Source of the DNA: Panorpa germanica | Taxonomy: Eukaryota > Arthropoda > Insecta > Mecoptera > Panorpidae | NCBI GenBank assembly: GCA_963678705.1 | Contig: OY783221.1 | Location: forward strand, 992,001 to 1,056,000 | Length of the DNA stretch: 64,000 nt | Direction of reading: 5' to 3' | Shown: piece by piece, positions 13,058 through 24,768 of the stretch | Layout: every line of letters starts with the position of its first letter | Numbering within the stretch: the stretch's first letter is position 1 | The notes under the pieces: generated by a model | The model's database searches: none | Seen by the model: only the letters and a program-made list of their open reading frames with translations | Told to the model about the DNA's origin: nothing | Program-made: the position numbers and the translations under genes

Positions 13058-13652
13058 GGGGGGTAAAGTTTCAACTTTTTTTTTTATTTATTTATATTGA
13101 TGTACATATTAAGTTTATTGTGTGGAAATTTGAAGTCAATTGTAGTAAAACTGTTGGAGATACAGAGTTTTAAGTCTTCACCTCTCTGGTATGGTTTCGT
13201 CTTACTTTGAAACTTTTAAACGCGTTTTCTCACACTTAGTCTACTGGACCGATTTTTTTAAAATTTTGTACACTCTTTCTTTACATAAATGCCGAGGTAA
13301 CGCTGTCGAGTTTTTTTTAATTTTTTAATTTTAACGTATTTTAAAATAACAAAGAAAAAACTCGACAGTGTTACCTGCAGAAACTTATCAACTAATGAAA
13401 TCATTTTGGATTTTCGATTTCAGAAAATCCAGTGATGAGTTATGAGTGGCACCGCAATGTCACTTTTTTTGTGACGTCTGCGGAGATTCGCTGTCAATCC
13501 CTCATTTCTTGATATTTATTTATGAAAATTTCACAAAGTATTCTTCAAATATTATTTTATCATGTAGAAATTATAGAAATAATTATATATTAACTGTGTC
13601 GTCAAAAATCATTATCGAAAATATGCTTTTTTTATCGTTCTGATTTTAACCC
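13058..13652 (+). mobile_element. family A repeat, copy 1
   Basis: Starts with a G-run (GGGGGGTAAAGTTTCAAC) after TTA and ends TTTTAACCC. It carries the family landmarks in order: AAACTGTTGGAGATACAG, GAGGTAACGCTGTCGAG, the complementary CTCGACAGTGTTACCTGC, and the 3' block with GAGTTATGAGTGGCACCGC. Two internal stretches (around 13230 and 13345) are deleted relative to copies at 14177 and 57951. Non-autonomous; no transposase. Confidence 0.88.
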
Positions 13653-14058
13653 ATCTTCACAAACCATTTAGCTGGTGTTTTGGAATCTGCAGTTACAACA
13701 AAAAATATTTTCTCTATTTAAAACTTTAAAATAATTAGTATTTCAAAATATTTATACAAAAAAGTAATTTTATATCCAGCTTTCATAATATTTTTGTTGT
13801 TACAGAAAAAAAACTTTCCTTTACAAATTTGCAAAGCGGCTGACTCATTCAGTGGGCATGCAATTTTTTAATTTTATTTACATTTGTTTGTTGTTACATT
13901 TTTCCACTGAAACACACTGTACAACTGTAGAACACAACTTTACTTTATGATTTTACAAACATTAAATTTATATCAAATTACTTGTTATCATATAATGCAC
14001 ATATAACTCAACAGCTGAATAAATTTATGGTGAGAGAAGCAGATGTGAGTGTTATTAA
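13653..14058. other. spacer between family A copies
   Basis: AT-rich, with no gene or repeat terminus recognised. Confidence 0.4.
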
Positions 14059-14954
14059 TACAGGGTGTCATTAAAGACACAGTTCGCTTAATGTTTATTA
14101 CGTTTTATCATTACTATATGTGACTGATAAGTTCAGCCAACAGGTGCAACATATTTAGAAACTTTACATTTGTTTGTACGGTTTCAACTTTTTCTTTTAT
14201 GTATTTATATTATTGTACAACATATTAAGTTTATTGTGTAAAAATTTGAAGTCGATTGGAGTAAAACTGTCGGAGATATAGAGTTTTAAGTCTTCACCTA
14301 TCTGTTCTGCTTTCGTGTTACTTTGAAACTTTTAAATGCGGTTTTTCACACTTATCTTTTTCAGAGTCGGTGTCCTGTCTAGCTCAAAATTTACTGGACC
14401 GAATATTTTGAAATTTTGCACACTGTTTCTTCACATAAATATCGAGGTAACGCTGTTGAGTTTTTTTTAATTTTTTAATTTTAACGTATTTTAAAATAGC
14501 AAAGTTTCTGATTTTTTTCATGAAAAAGTGCAGTAAAAAATTGAAAAATCAATAATAAAAAAAAAATCGACAGTGTTACCTGCAGAAACTTATCAACTAA
14601 TGAAATCATTTTGGTTTTTCGATTTCAGAAAATCCAGTGAAGAATTATGAGTGGCACCGCAATGTCACTTTTTTTATAACGTCTGCGGAGATTCGCTGTC
14701 AATGCCTCATTTCTTGATATTTATTTACGAAAATTTCACAAAGTATTCTTCAAATGTCATTTTATCATGTAGTAATTATAGAAATAATTATATATTAACT
14801 GTGTCGTCAAAAAACATTATCGAAAATATATTTCTTTTTTATCGTTTTGACGTTACCCCAATTTGCAATAAATATTAAAATCAGAATTTAGATAATTTAA
14901 GAAACACGATGATGAATATATTTTTATTGGTGGTAGTCTATTTGACACCCTGTA
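14059..14954. mobile_element. mariner-like non-autonomous element carrying a nested family A copy
   Basis: The left end TACAGGGTGTCA (14059-14070) is repeated in perfect inverse as TGACACCCTGTA (14943-14954). Similarity continues inward (AAAGAC versus ATAGAC). Termini of this kind, with TA at the edge, are typical of Tc1/mariner-group elements. The interior is mostly family A copy 2, implying that family A inserted into it. No transposase frame remains. Confidence 0.6.
14177..14859 (+). mobile_element. family A repeat, copy 2
   Basis: A near full-length copy. The 5' end is degraded (GTACGGTTTCAAC) and the 3' end is well kept (ATCGTTTTGACGTTACCCC). The internal inverted repeat has arms near 14444-14463 and 14563-14582. 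Its 75-codon frame at 14651-14878 is the repeat's 3' block, not a host gene. Confidence 0.9.
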
Positions 14955-15265
14955 CACATGTGCATGTATTCGTCACATATATGAGTGTATATAGAACCAA
15001 GTATGCATGTGTACGAGTATGTGACGTATGAAACTTTACTTATTACAGAACATAACGCTCTTGAGTGTTGATATCATGATCTCTAATGAACACAAAGCCT
15101 CATAGATTCTAGATGTGAAAGCACATTACTAGAGAATAATTTTCATTAAGGCTTAACTACTAATACACCATCTTCTAAGTCAGTTTTCACATCAACCGTA
15201 ATTCGAATTAAATAAATTAATAGTTTCGTTTTTACATTTATTTTTTATAATGAAATTACTCTTTG
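14955..15265. other. non-coding spacer
   Basis: Contains alternating purine-pyrimidine text (CATGTGCATGTATTCG and similar) near 14955-15030. No gene recognised. Confidence 0.4.
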
Positions 15266-15460
15266 TATAGTCCAAATCACGATAGTTCGGCAGCAACTTA
15301 TACTTAAAATAAATCTATAAAACGATAATGAATTTTGTCTTATTCGTTTCTATATTCATTATAGAAAAATAAGTGAGTCAGTGCTTTTTAGTTATATCGA
15401 CAGTTTATACCCCACAACTTTTTTTAAGTATGAGTCGCCGGCGAACTCTCGTAATTTTAT
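15266..15460 (+). mobile_element. TA-flanked MITE family C, copy 1
   Basis: The ~40-bp terminal inverted repeat starts TATAGTCCAAATCACGATAG and its inverse ends at about 15460 (GCGAACTCTCGTAATTT). The same sequence occurs in reverse orientation at 54990-55207, including the middle (AACGATAATGAATTTTGTCT). TA at the ends fits a Tc1/mariner-type target site. Too short to code for protein. Confidence 0.85.
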
Positions 15461-16157
15461 TTATAAACAATATTACTGGCATTATGGTGTCTTCACAACG
15501 TTGACAAGAAATGACATGTAATTTTGTTATCCACAGGTGCTCTAAATATTCATATTCTTCAACAGAAATTTAATTATAATTTTAATATAAATTTTATAAA
15601 ATATCATCTCAATATACTCAAAATACTTCGATACTACCACCTGTAGTTTCATAAATTTAATAAAACAATACACCCTTAATCATTTCCACCCCTTCTCAAT
15701 TTATAGTATAACGTCTCCTACAATTTAACATATACATAGATGATTTGTATGGTTGCAGTATTCGATTTGTTTGCAAAGTCTTTTAGTATATGATATTAGA
15801 ACGCCATATGGGTTAGTGGGCGTTGCCCAATCAATATGTCCGACGTAAGCCAACGTTCATGTCATGATTATGTCGGCGATACTCAATATAGGAATATCGG
15901 CCATTCTAAGATCAAGACGGGCAACCGTCACAACGCGGCGTCTGCCTTGAATACGCCAGCGTCTAAATAGAATATGTGACAATATAATATTGTTCCTATA
16001 TGTATAAACTAAGCTCTAATACAACAAATTCCAGCACCACGGTATCAGGAAAGGGGATACACTACTAAGTTTGCAGCCTAACAGAGAAACAATTTTTTTT
16101 TGTTAAATTCAATTTTATTTTGTTACACAGACTCCTTAAGTGTTATTCATTAACTAA
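15461..16157. other. non-coding stretch with small hairpins
   Basis: A GC-richer patch at about 15800-15970 contains short hairpins (GGGC-gtt-GCCC near 15818 and GACGG-gcaa-CCGTC near 15917). No gene recognised. Confidence 0.4.
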
Positions 16158-16175
16158 CCCCCCCCCCCCCCCCCC
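16158..16175 (+). repeat. poly(C) run of 18
   Basis: Eighteen consecutive C followed by ACAGG. Unusually long for this AT-rich window. The pyrimidine run plus ACAG resembles a splice acceptor, but no exon is evident downstream. Confidence 0.95.
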
Positions 16176-16329
16176 ACAGGATGTAACGCAGTTTTATTTA
16201 CGAGTGACAAAACGAAAAGGAAGAACTTAAAAAAAGTAATTCTATTAGGGTTGTCTCAATTAATAGTCAATGATTATATAACTATCATTTATTAATAATC
16301 AATTCCAATCGATTATATATAACGTTAGG

Positions 16330-16632
16330 CAGGGGCAGCAGATCTTTGCGAGGCACTTGTTCTTTGTATAATTTATGTAAATTGTAATTAAGTATTTTTG
16401 ATGATAATTGACGAGAAATAAAATTTTATATTGGAAGTTTTATAAAAGTTAACAAGCACAAAGACGACAAATATTAATGATTATAAACTAAGGTACATGA
16501 ATGCCTTAAAAAATATACGCAGTGATTCTAGTGGGATTTCTAAAGAGCGAGGCGTGAGATTCAAATACATACATCTACAAGAGTGAGGCCCCGGGCGGTT
16601 GCCCTGCTTGCCACCCTCAAAAGCCGCCCCTG
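16330..16632. mobile_element. hAT-like non-autonomous element with 8-bp TSD
   Basis: The left terminus CAGGGGCAGC and right terminus GCCGCCCCTG are inverted repeats of the classic hAT type (CAGGGGCRGC). Flanking octamers ACGTTAGG (16322-16329) and ATGTTAAG (16633-16640) match at 6 of 8 positions, both differences being transitions, as expected for an aged 8-bp target duplication. The 303-bp interior has no transposase; subterminal sequence near the right end is GC-rich. The frame at 16599-16859 crosses this boundary and is spurious. Confidence 0.85.
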
Positions 16633-16640
16633 ATGTTAAG

Positions 16641-19600
16641 TCTCTTAAACGATCTGTATGTGTCGAATGTAACGCTCAAGCCAAAGTGTCTAACAGTTTC
16701 CGTCAGCCACGTGTTAGTGCGTATCCGCTGGTCCAAATCACTGTTCAGGCTTCTGAGAATAGGCACCTCTGTTTCCTTTGCATAACGACATTGTCAAGAA
16801 AGTATTCATATGGCCAAATAGTGCTAACAATTATTTCAAAAAAGTTTTTAACTTTATAAGGAATGTATTTAGATATACTTGCACAATATATTTTTATTTG
16901 TATCAATAAATTGAACGAAAATTTATCTTTTAAATTATTCAAGATTCAAACATTTTTATATGACCTTTTCATACATTTTTTTAATATAAATAATTCACTA
17001 AGCATAGAGTTATATATCCTTGAGAAACAAACCCTGTTTAAACGATCAGAATATAGTACATTCTTGTATAACAAATAGTCAATATTATTGCTTGGGGAAA
17101 TCGTTATACAATGGTAAAATATCTTAAGGGTTCTTGTAGTAAAGTTAAATGTGATTCTATAAATCAACATGTACATTAACACACAAACAGAGATCATCAA
17201 TTAAAATTGACATTTTAATTGGTAGCGGAAGTGACGTGATGCAATAAACTTTGTTTATGCGTACAGAATTTTATAAAATTTGTCCTATAGTTTATCAGGG
17301 CGTCTTATAACCACGAACATGCTCGGTTGGATCCGAGTCTGTAAGGGGCCTTTAAAACATGTCAACTAAAGTATGAACATTATTTCAGACCTCATACCAC
17401 TTGCCTTAAGTAAACAATTTACCTGTCAAGTAACTTTATAATAACGTTTCATAAAACAATAATTGTGACATGACGTTTTATCACCAGAGGCGCTGCTATC
17501 AAGATTCTTCTCTAGCTTGTCTCTGTTTTAGTGGCACATTTTGTATTAGTGAAATATTGCTCGTTACGTTTCTAGAGCTTAACGAGATAACAAATGCATA
17601 GAGCGGTTTATGGCTTAATATAATGTGTGTGGGTTTTCCACCCAGATTTGGGTTTTTTATTTCTTTCCGGGTGGATATGTTTTTTTCATGAAAATGTCTT
17701 ATTATTTAAATTGATAATTTATATAGGCTGTGAAGCAAGTAAATGGTTTCTGGGTGTATTTAAAATTTGTGCTTATGAGTATTATAACAACTTCCGCAGT
17801 CAAATTAGTGAGGCCAGTGACAATATTATGGAAAATATCCAACCAAAAAAAGTTTCACTTCAAAAATATAATTTTATTTTAGATAAAAAAATAAAATATT
17901 TTACTGTGATCAAAAATAGAACAATGTTTTCAGTTCTGGGGAGTTGACCGTATTCAATAACAAAGAATCAGCGAGGTTGAAAAATTCATCATGCTCCATT
18001 TAAGAAATATGTTACCTCTTAAAATGAAAACTAGAGAGAAAGTGAAGAAGAGTGAGAAACAAAGATAATCTAAAGGTTTAAACAATATTGGCAAACTAAG
18101 CGTGTAAGCAGAACCGCAATCCATATTACTCGTATAGAAAAAGATGAAAATATAACGTAGTGTAAAAAATTGTTCATTCTGAGTGTTTTATAAGAAATGA
18201 GCGCACTTTGAGCGGTATGGTTTATGTTTTGTGTTGCCTAAGGTTAATTATATTTATAGGAATTTGTTTCCTGTTTTTTTTTAAAGGTTATTATCCGGTT
18301 TTCTTGAGCACTTGCGTATCTTTAACATCCATTTTGCGATGTGCCCGAGTGCCCGCTCCCTGATTATAATTACGCTGAGTTTACAGGACTAAAATTCAGC
18401 TTAACTACATAAAACACAACACGCTTCGCTGCACTAATATTTAAAATAACATTTCCTTATCCTCACATAATAAATCTACATCGCAATGCAATTTAATTTG
18501 AAAACAAATTAATTAACTTAATAACTGTTAAATGAAATAATATAAATTAGATTTAAAATTTTAATTACGGTAATATTTCTAGTTAGTAATTACAAATAAA
18601 TTATAACTTTAAAATCAGAAATATTTAATGGGTTATTCAAATGAACTTAATAAATAAAAATAACATTTATACGACTTAATTAATATTTTTATAATAACGT
18701 AGCATGACAAACTTTTAATTTCTTGTTTATACCATTGTTAACAACGGTTAATTAAATAATATTAATTAGAGAAATTTATTTAATTATTAACCTCGAATTA
18801 ATGATTCTTTAAGATGAATAGCTTTTCTTAAATGTTGAATTATGAAATCATTTATGAGGCCGTGACTAACATGATTCTGTTCGCAGTAAGGCATATATTT
18901 CTATGCTTTCACCATTTTAGAACATTCTACACCATTGTTGTTGTTCTCGTATAAACATTTATTGTTTGTTGATTAAATTAAAGAGGGTACCATGCGGATT
19001 AATATGGCTTTAAAATATTAACATGTCCTGTTGAATAGAGTAGATGTATTTGCCAGCAGACACCGAAAGAAAAACCTCCAGATTTTGACATTCTCGCTTC
19101 AAGGTTAATCTTGAAATAACAGAAAATATATTATAGCTAAAGATACGACTCAAACGTTCTTTAGAGATAAAGCTAAGGCACATCAGAATCGGCTACTTTT
19201 GTGACGGCGACTTTTTCAGTAGGGTGTATTCGAGTTGTTTTGCATTAGTACTCTTTATAATGTTTATAATAATAAACTTCGATATCGCAGTAATCTAACG
19301 CCATATACTTAAGATTCAAACTAAATAAATCGTGAAAATAATTGCACAAAAAGTAAACACACTTGAGACAGAGCGAATATATATATATATAAATACATCT
19401 CCAACTTATATATAAATATGTGTAACAAATGTGTTAAAGAACTAATGAAAATTGATTACATAAGCTAATAAAGTTCAGCGGGGTTCAATTTGGACAACAA
19501 TCTTTAACATTATATCTTTTTCCTCCTCCTCCTCCGTGTTTTTACACACTCGTATACTGATAAAGGACACACACACGCACACAGGACCATACAAACACTT

Positions 19601-21936
19601 TTTCTCGCACATTTAGAAAACTTCGTTAGCACGTTCTCGGACCAAAACATTACTGTTACGTCATTATTTTCGTTATTTAGTTAGCAAAAGTTTTTTCGGC
19701 TTTCGTTTTCATTGAATGAATAGTTTTTGTCACATCTTAATACACGAAATTCTTTTATTTAATTACAGTTTTTTTTCTAGATGAAATATATTTTGAATGT
19801 AGATGTAGAAATATAAGTACAACCATTGCTAAATAATAAGAATAAGAAAGACACATCTATTTTTCCGAGGTCTATAACGAGAAATCATTTTCCATTATTT
19901 AGCCTAGTTTAGCAGTCACTTCTCGTAGAAATATGCACTGACAATACCTATTTATATACTAAGCTCTGAAACTTTCCAATTTGAAATTCGTTTCGTTTCT
20001 GACAGTGGCATGTTACCATACTTTATTCCATATTGTATGCCTCTATGCTTGCCCTTCCTTGTCCTCTGCCCCCCTGCGCCCCTAACCTTAACCCGAGTGG
20101 TGTACAAGACTTCAAGCCAAGCCAAGCAGTGTTCTATTGACGTTCGCTTATTGCATGCTGCATGGTATGGCGTATGGGTACATTTTTTTCATTTTTTTTT
20201 TTTACAAATGGAAATCCATTTCGTTACATGTTTTTTATAATTCAATAGAAAAACATTCGAAAGAATTCAATTACGTAGTTTCAAATACTAGTGTACAGTT
20301 CTTGGTCTTTCTAATTTTCTTGGAATTAGAATGTAACAAAGTTAAAAGTAGCTCTTCATTGATTTGACCCGTTACTCGATATATAAAAGGTTGACCATCC
20401 CATCGAAAAACTCCACACTCCACACTAGTGCGACATGCAACTTAATACGTCGGTTTAGTGATTAAAACAGCTCTGGATTTTATTTAAACACACTTATATT
20501 ACACACACAATTAAGTAATAGAATCTATATATAATACAAAATATGGTTATTCTTAATTTTATTTAGTTTGCCTTAATTATTTTTGTAATATTTATTTTTT
20601 AGTGTATTAACTTTTAAAAGTTATTAGCACTTAAAAGGCATATATACATTTACAATACATAATTCGTAATTTATAATTCATAATTTACAACTTATAAATA
20701 ATTTTAAGATAAAGAAATTAAAATTTTGTTGTTTTGTTTTTGTTTGTTGATGGTTTTTGATCCTTCTGATTATGAAACAACAAAGAACAAATCCAACTAA
20801 ATATTTAATAACAATAGATAAAGAAATAACAAATAATCAAAATAACATAATATTCTAGTTAAACCACAGTTAAACTAAAAAATGAAAGTATAATAGGATT
20901 TTGTTTTACTAACAATAAACGAAATTTAAATATGAATGTAACGCAATTTTTTGATTTATTTCGTGGAATCCCTCTCTCTGCAGACGCTCATGTTCCTAGA
21001 GAATTAATATTTATAACAATAAAAATAGGGTACCTCTATTTATACTTGTGTTTCACCTGGCTTTTGATTGATTACGCATATTGAGTGATTACTTATAAAT
21101 GCTTGTGTCTGTGTGTTTGTGTGCAAAGTATAAAATGCTGATAGCATTGATTGATTAGCAAATTGGATATATCGATTTAACAAAATATGCTTACAAGTAT
21201 TAAACGAAGTGTATAAACTGTGTGTATTTCATCCTAGTTCTATCTACGAATACTAGTTAATCTAGCCAGAGCTGTGTACATAACATAGTTGTAGCCCGTA
21301 CATTATTGGTTTATTGATTAAATCATTATAGTTTCTAAAAACTACGTTCTAGGTATTTACGGATTATTTGCAATGTACAAGGTGTTTCAGAATGTGGCTT
21401 GTGAATCGTAATCTATATAATTTCTATAAAATTTAGTCTGCTTATGATCTGTTAAGTTCTTCTTTACTTTTGTTCTCTAATAATCACTAGTTTGCCTATG
21501 TAACATTGTTCATTTTTCCCAGTTTTGTTTAAAATTACATTACATCTAATAGAAATCACGTTCTATTGTTCGCCAGCGCTACGTCTATCTCTACGTTCTA
21601 CGTCTCTTCGTAGCTCTACGCCTCTCTATAGTTTATCTGTACTTTTTCTTTTTTTTTTTTTTATAAATTTTTTTATTGTTCATTTTCTATGTGTTCACTG
21701 AATATAATAACGGCCTGCACTTGTACCATTGTGTGCAATGTTCACTGGCTTTCAGCTTTCTACTTTCTACTTTCACGGTTCGGTTTTATGCTTTCAGTCA
21801 GTAGTTCGTTTCTTTGTTCAATTAGTTGTGCTTAAATATTTTTTTTTGAAATTGAACATCTACTTTTTATCTTTTTTTATTTTTAGACAGATTGTCACAC
21901 CATAATAATATTAATTGATAATATTAACTAACTTGC
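16641..21936. other. long AT-rich stretch without recognised genes
   Basis: Frames up to about 106 codons (17627-17947) show no domain. Simple sequences include a TA run (19378-19392), a CCT run near 19520-19534, a CACACACGCACACA stretch near 19568, and a degenerate CTACGTCTC-like tandem at about 21579-21630. A 35-bp piece of family B lies at 20419-20453. Confidence 0.45.
20419..20453 (+). repeat. dispersed repeat family B, copy 3 (fragment)
   Basis: 34 of 35 bases equal the reverse complement of 6314-6348, starting TCCACACTAGTGCGACATGC. The remaining part of the family is absent or unrecognisable here. Confidence 0.75.
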
Positions 21937-21962
21937 TGGGGTTGGGGTTGGGGTTGGGGTTG
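21937..21962 (+). repeat. GGGGTT tandem, G-quadruplex motif
   Basis: Four GGGG tracts separated by TT satisfy the simple quadruplex pattern on the plus strand. The unit equals a ciliate-type telomere repeat, not the usual insect TTAGG, so it is more likely a microsatellite than telomeric DNA. Confidence 0.9.
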
Positions 21963-22130
21963 CTTAGTATTAAAGATAGGGCTTCGACGTGAAGGTTCTT
22001 TTTGTTATTGTGAGGTTTCTTTGAAGACTGAAAAATATGATACAAAGTGTTATTACTTATTATTATGTTATGTTATAAGTGTTACGTCATCCATATAAGG
22101 AACAATCTTTATCATTCAATTTACATTTAA

Positions 22131-22450
22131 GGGGGGTAAGGTTTCAACATTTTTTTTTTAATTTATTTATATTAATGTACAACATATTAAGTTTATTGTA
22201 TGAAAATTTAAAGTCGATCGGAGTAAAACTGTCGGAGATATGGAGTTTTAAGTCTTCACTTCTCTAGTCTGGTTTCGTCTTACTTTGTAAATTTTTAATC
22301 GCGTTTTTTCACACTTAGCTTTTTCAGAGTCGGTGCCATCTCTAGCTTAAAATCTAGTGGACCGATTCTTTTAAAATTTTGCACACTCTTTCTTTACATA
22401 AATGTCGAGGCAACGCTGTCGAGTTTTTTTTAAATTTTTTTTTTATTTTA
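22131..22450 (+). mobile_element. family A repeat, copy 3 (5' half only)
   Basis: Begins GGGGGGTAAGGTTTCAAC immediately after TTTAA (22126-22130), a TTAA site. Runs through the first arm of the internal inverted repeat (GCAACGCTGTCGAG) and stops shortly after. The 3' half is missing. Confidence 0.88.
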
Positions 22451-22956
22451 ATGTCTATTTATAAATTACATTATATACCTTTTTTAAAGTAGCCCACTTA
22501 ATATTTTCAACAATTTGCAGGCCACTGCCTATTTTTTTTCTATACTACGACCCGATAATCGCTTCTAGTTGCTAATTCTATACCATAGTCCATGCTGAAT
22601 TTATTTCCTGTTGTTTTTTTTTATATTTATGACATAAAATATAATGTTATGGGATACCGACCGATTGGGAATCGAATTAATTTTTATTTCATCATTATAT
22701 CATCGTTATTTATGACGTATATGGGTCCACGAACCATTATTATTCCGTACTTTGTTTTATGTTGTTTTTATAACTCAATTTCAATAATTTTGTAGTAAAT
22801 TTTAAATTAATATATTCAAACGATTCATTCATCATATTGTATGTCGTTAATATTTATTTATAAATATTATATTGTTTTATAATTAAACTATTTATATATT
22901 AAACTATCGTTTCATGTGATGGTAGCCAACAAGAACTTCCTTTGATTATTACTGTA
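22451..22956. other. AT-rich spacer
   Basis: No gene. The frame at 22592-22795 is composition-driven. Confidence 0.4.
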
Positions 22957-23313
22957 GTTGTCCGAAAGATTTCAGTCAAGGACTGTAAGAACCATTATGG
23001 ATATCCCGTGGTTCATTAGCAACAAATTCATCAACCATAACTTCGGCATTAAAACTGTTAAAGAAGAAATTAACAAATTCAGTCAAAGATACCAGCAGCG
23101 ACTAAACAATCATCCAAACTATCTAGCTGTGAATTTACTGGATAAACATACGTCTGACATTAACAGACTAAAAAGACATAGTGTGTTAAACACACGTTTT
23201 TAATTGTCATTCATACTGGACGACTATTTCTTATCTAGGTTAATTTTCATTTTTAGCATAGGTACTTATTGTAACAGATTGTAGCGTGGCACATTATTAC
23301 AAAATAAAAAAAG
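22957..23313 (+). pseudogene. Jockey-type LINE, ORF2 C-terminal fragment and 3' tail
   Basis: The frame to the stop at 23203 starts SERFQSRTVRTIMDIPWFIS and continues with KTVKEEINKFSQRYQQRL, NNHPNYLAVNLLD and INRLKRH. This is the conserved tail of Jockey-clade ORF2 downstream of the reverse transcriptase (FQSK.LR.I...PWYVSN, then V.EEI, then HPN, then RLKR). It is severely 5'-truncated, a usual result of target-primed reverse transcription. The 3' UTR ends in an A-rich tail at about 23301-23312. No function is expected from the copy. Confidence 0.88.
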
Positions 23314-24469
23314 AGTCAAAATCTATATAACATCACGCCACACGACCAGACTCTCTGGTCTCTCGTTATCTTCGACTATCAAGCTAAACGATTGATGCTT
23401 CATTACTGAAAGTAATATTACAGTTGCAGTTTGCAGGGGATTTGTTTCCATGTCTGCCAACGTCACTTTCGACAGATCAGCCGTCAGTTGATTTATCAGC
23501 TAAATAACAACGTAACACTCGAGCTACAGCTGACGGTAAATCATAAGCGTTGCGAAAAGCTGAGTACAAAATTGTTTCAGTAAATATGTAACTGTTAGAA
23601 ATGTCTGAAGTGTTTGACGTGTGAGAAATTGAAACTGATTAGCTAATTGCTATGTGTAATTACAAAATACTGATGTAGGATAAATTGTGGCATTCATTAG
23701 AAGTAACTCCAGCATTCATCGTAATATTACTGGTATTAAAGTCAAGATAATTCAACAAAATATTTATCTGGTTCCAGTTTATAATATTAAAAGGAATTAT
23801 TTTTATATGATTTGAATTATCATGCATATTCAGGGTTTTAAGTATTCGCTTTTACCCCTAGGGGAGGGGGATGAGCTTCCATTAAACGAAGAATCAGAGA
23901 ATCATGATTTCTTGATTAAAAGTAAATAAATCAGACTGAAAATGAATGAATTTATTTTACTCATTTCTCACAAATTATAGAAAGAATTTAGATTAAATAA
24001 TAATATTTTGCATGCTAATATTTACTCTAAGATGTTTTAACATTGTGTAAATAGATTTCAATTGTTCTTTGGTCGAATTTATACAATATAATTAATTTCG
24101 TTTTGTTTGAAATAATCTCTTAGAATAGATTTAAATTTTTTTGATAATAATTTATTGAAGTATCTGTCAATCGGATTTAGTACTTGAGCGCGTGGCCCGT
24201 GGCGTTAAAAATATGTCTTCCATATCCCCCTTTCCACATTATCAGCAGCCACCCAACACCCACACTTAAGCAAGTTTGAACTTGCAAACAGATCAAATAT
24301 TGAGAACGAGTAGCTAGTTATTTTGTTAGATTGAACTGGAAAATATATTCATCTCTTTTCTTCACCAGCCGATTATTAGACAGTCGAAAGGAATGTCTCA
24401 AGCTCGTCTTTATATGTAACACAACCACCGACATAAGCCAATCATTAAATACAATTATATATTTTTAAA
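23314..24469. other. non-coding stretch
   Basis: AT-rich, with a moderately GC-richer part at about 23330-23540. No domain, RNA gene or repeat terminus recognised. Confidence 0.4.
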
Positions 24470-24768
24470 ATAATATTGCTGTCTCTTTCCTTTACATATA
24501 AAATCTTTAAATAAAACTATGCACTGTTCTAACACAAAATAATTTTTCTTTAAAAATAAACATTACGCAAAAATTAATAGAACTTGTTATGACTTATCGG
24601 TCATTGCTTTCCGCGCAGGTGTTCGTTCAAATATAAACAAAATACTGTTGTGTTGTTGCCATAGTTACATAAATAAAATTAAAGTAATGTTTAAATAAAT
24701 TTACAATGTTGCACGATCAATACAAATAATGGAAATAAATTTAATTAACAATAATTTTGATTCTAATT
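24470..24768 (+). repeat. dispersed ~300-bp repeat family D, copy 1
   Basis: Aligns along its whole length with the reverse complement of 30957-31259. Shared blocks include AACTATGCACTG, GTTATGACTTATCGGTCATT, GCGCAGGTG/ACGCAGGTG and TGTGTTGTTGCCAT. No inverted termini or coding frame were seen. Class unknown. Confidence 0.85.
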
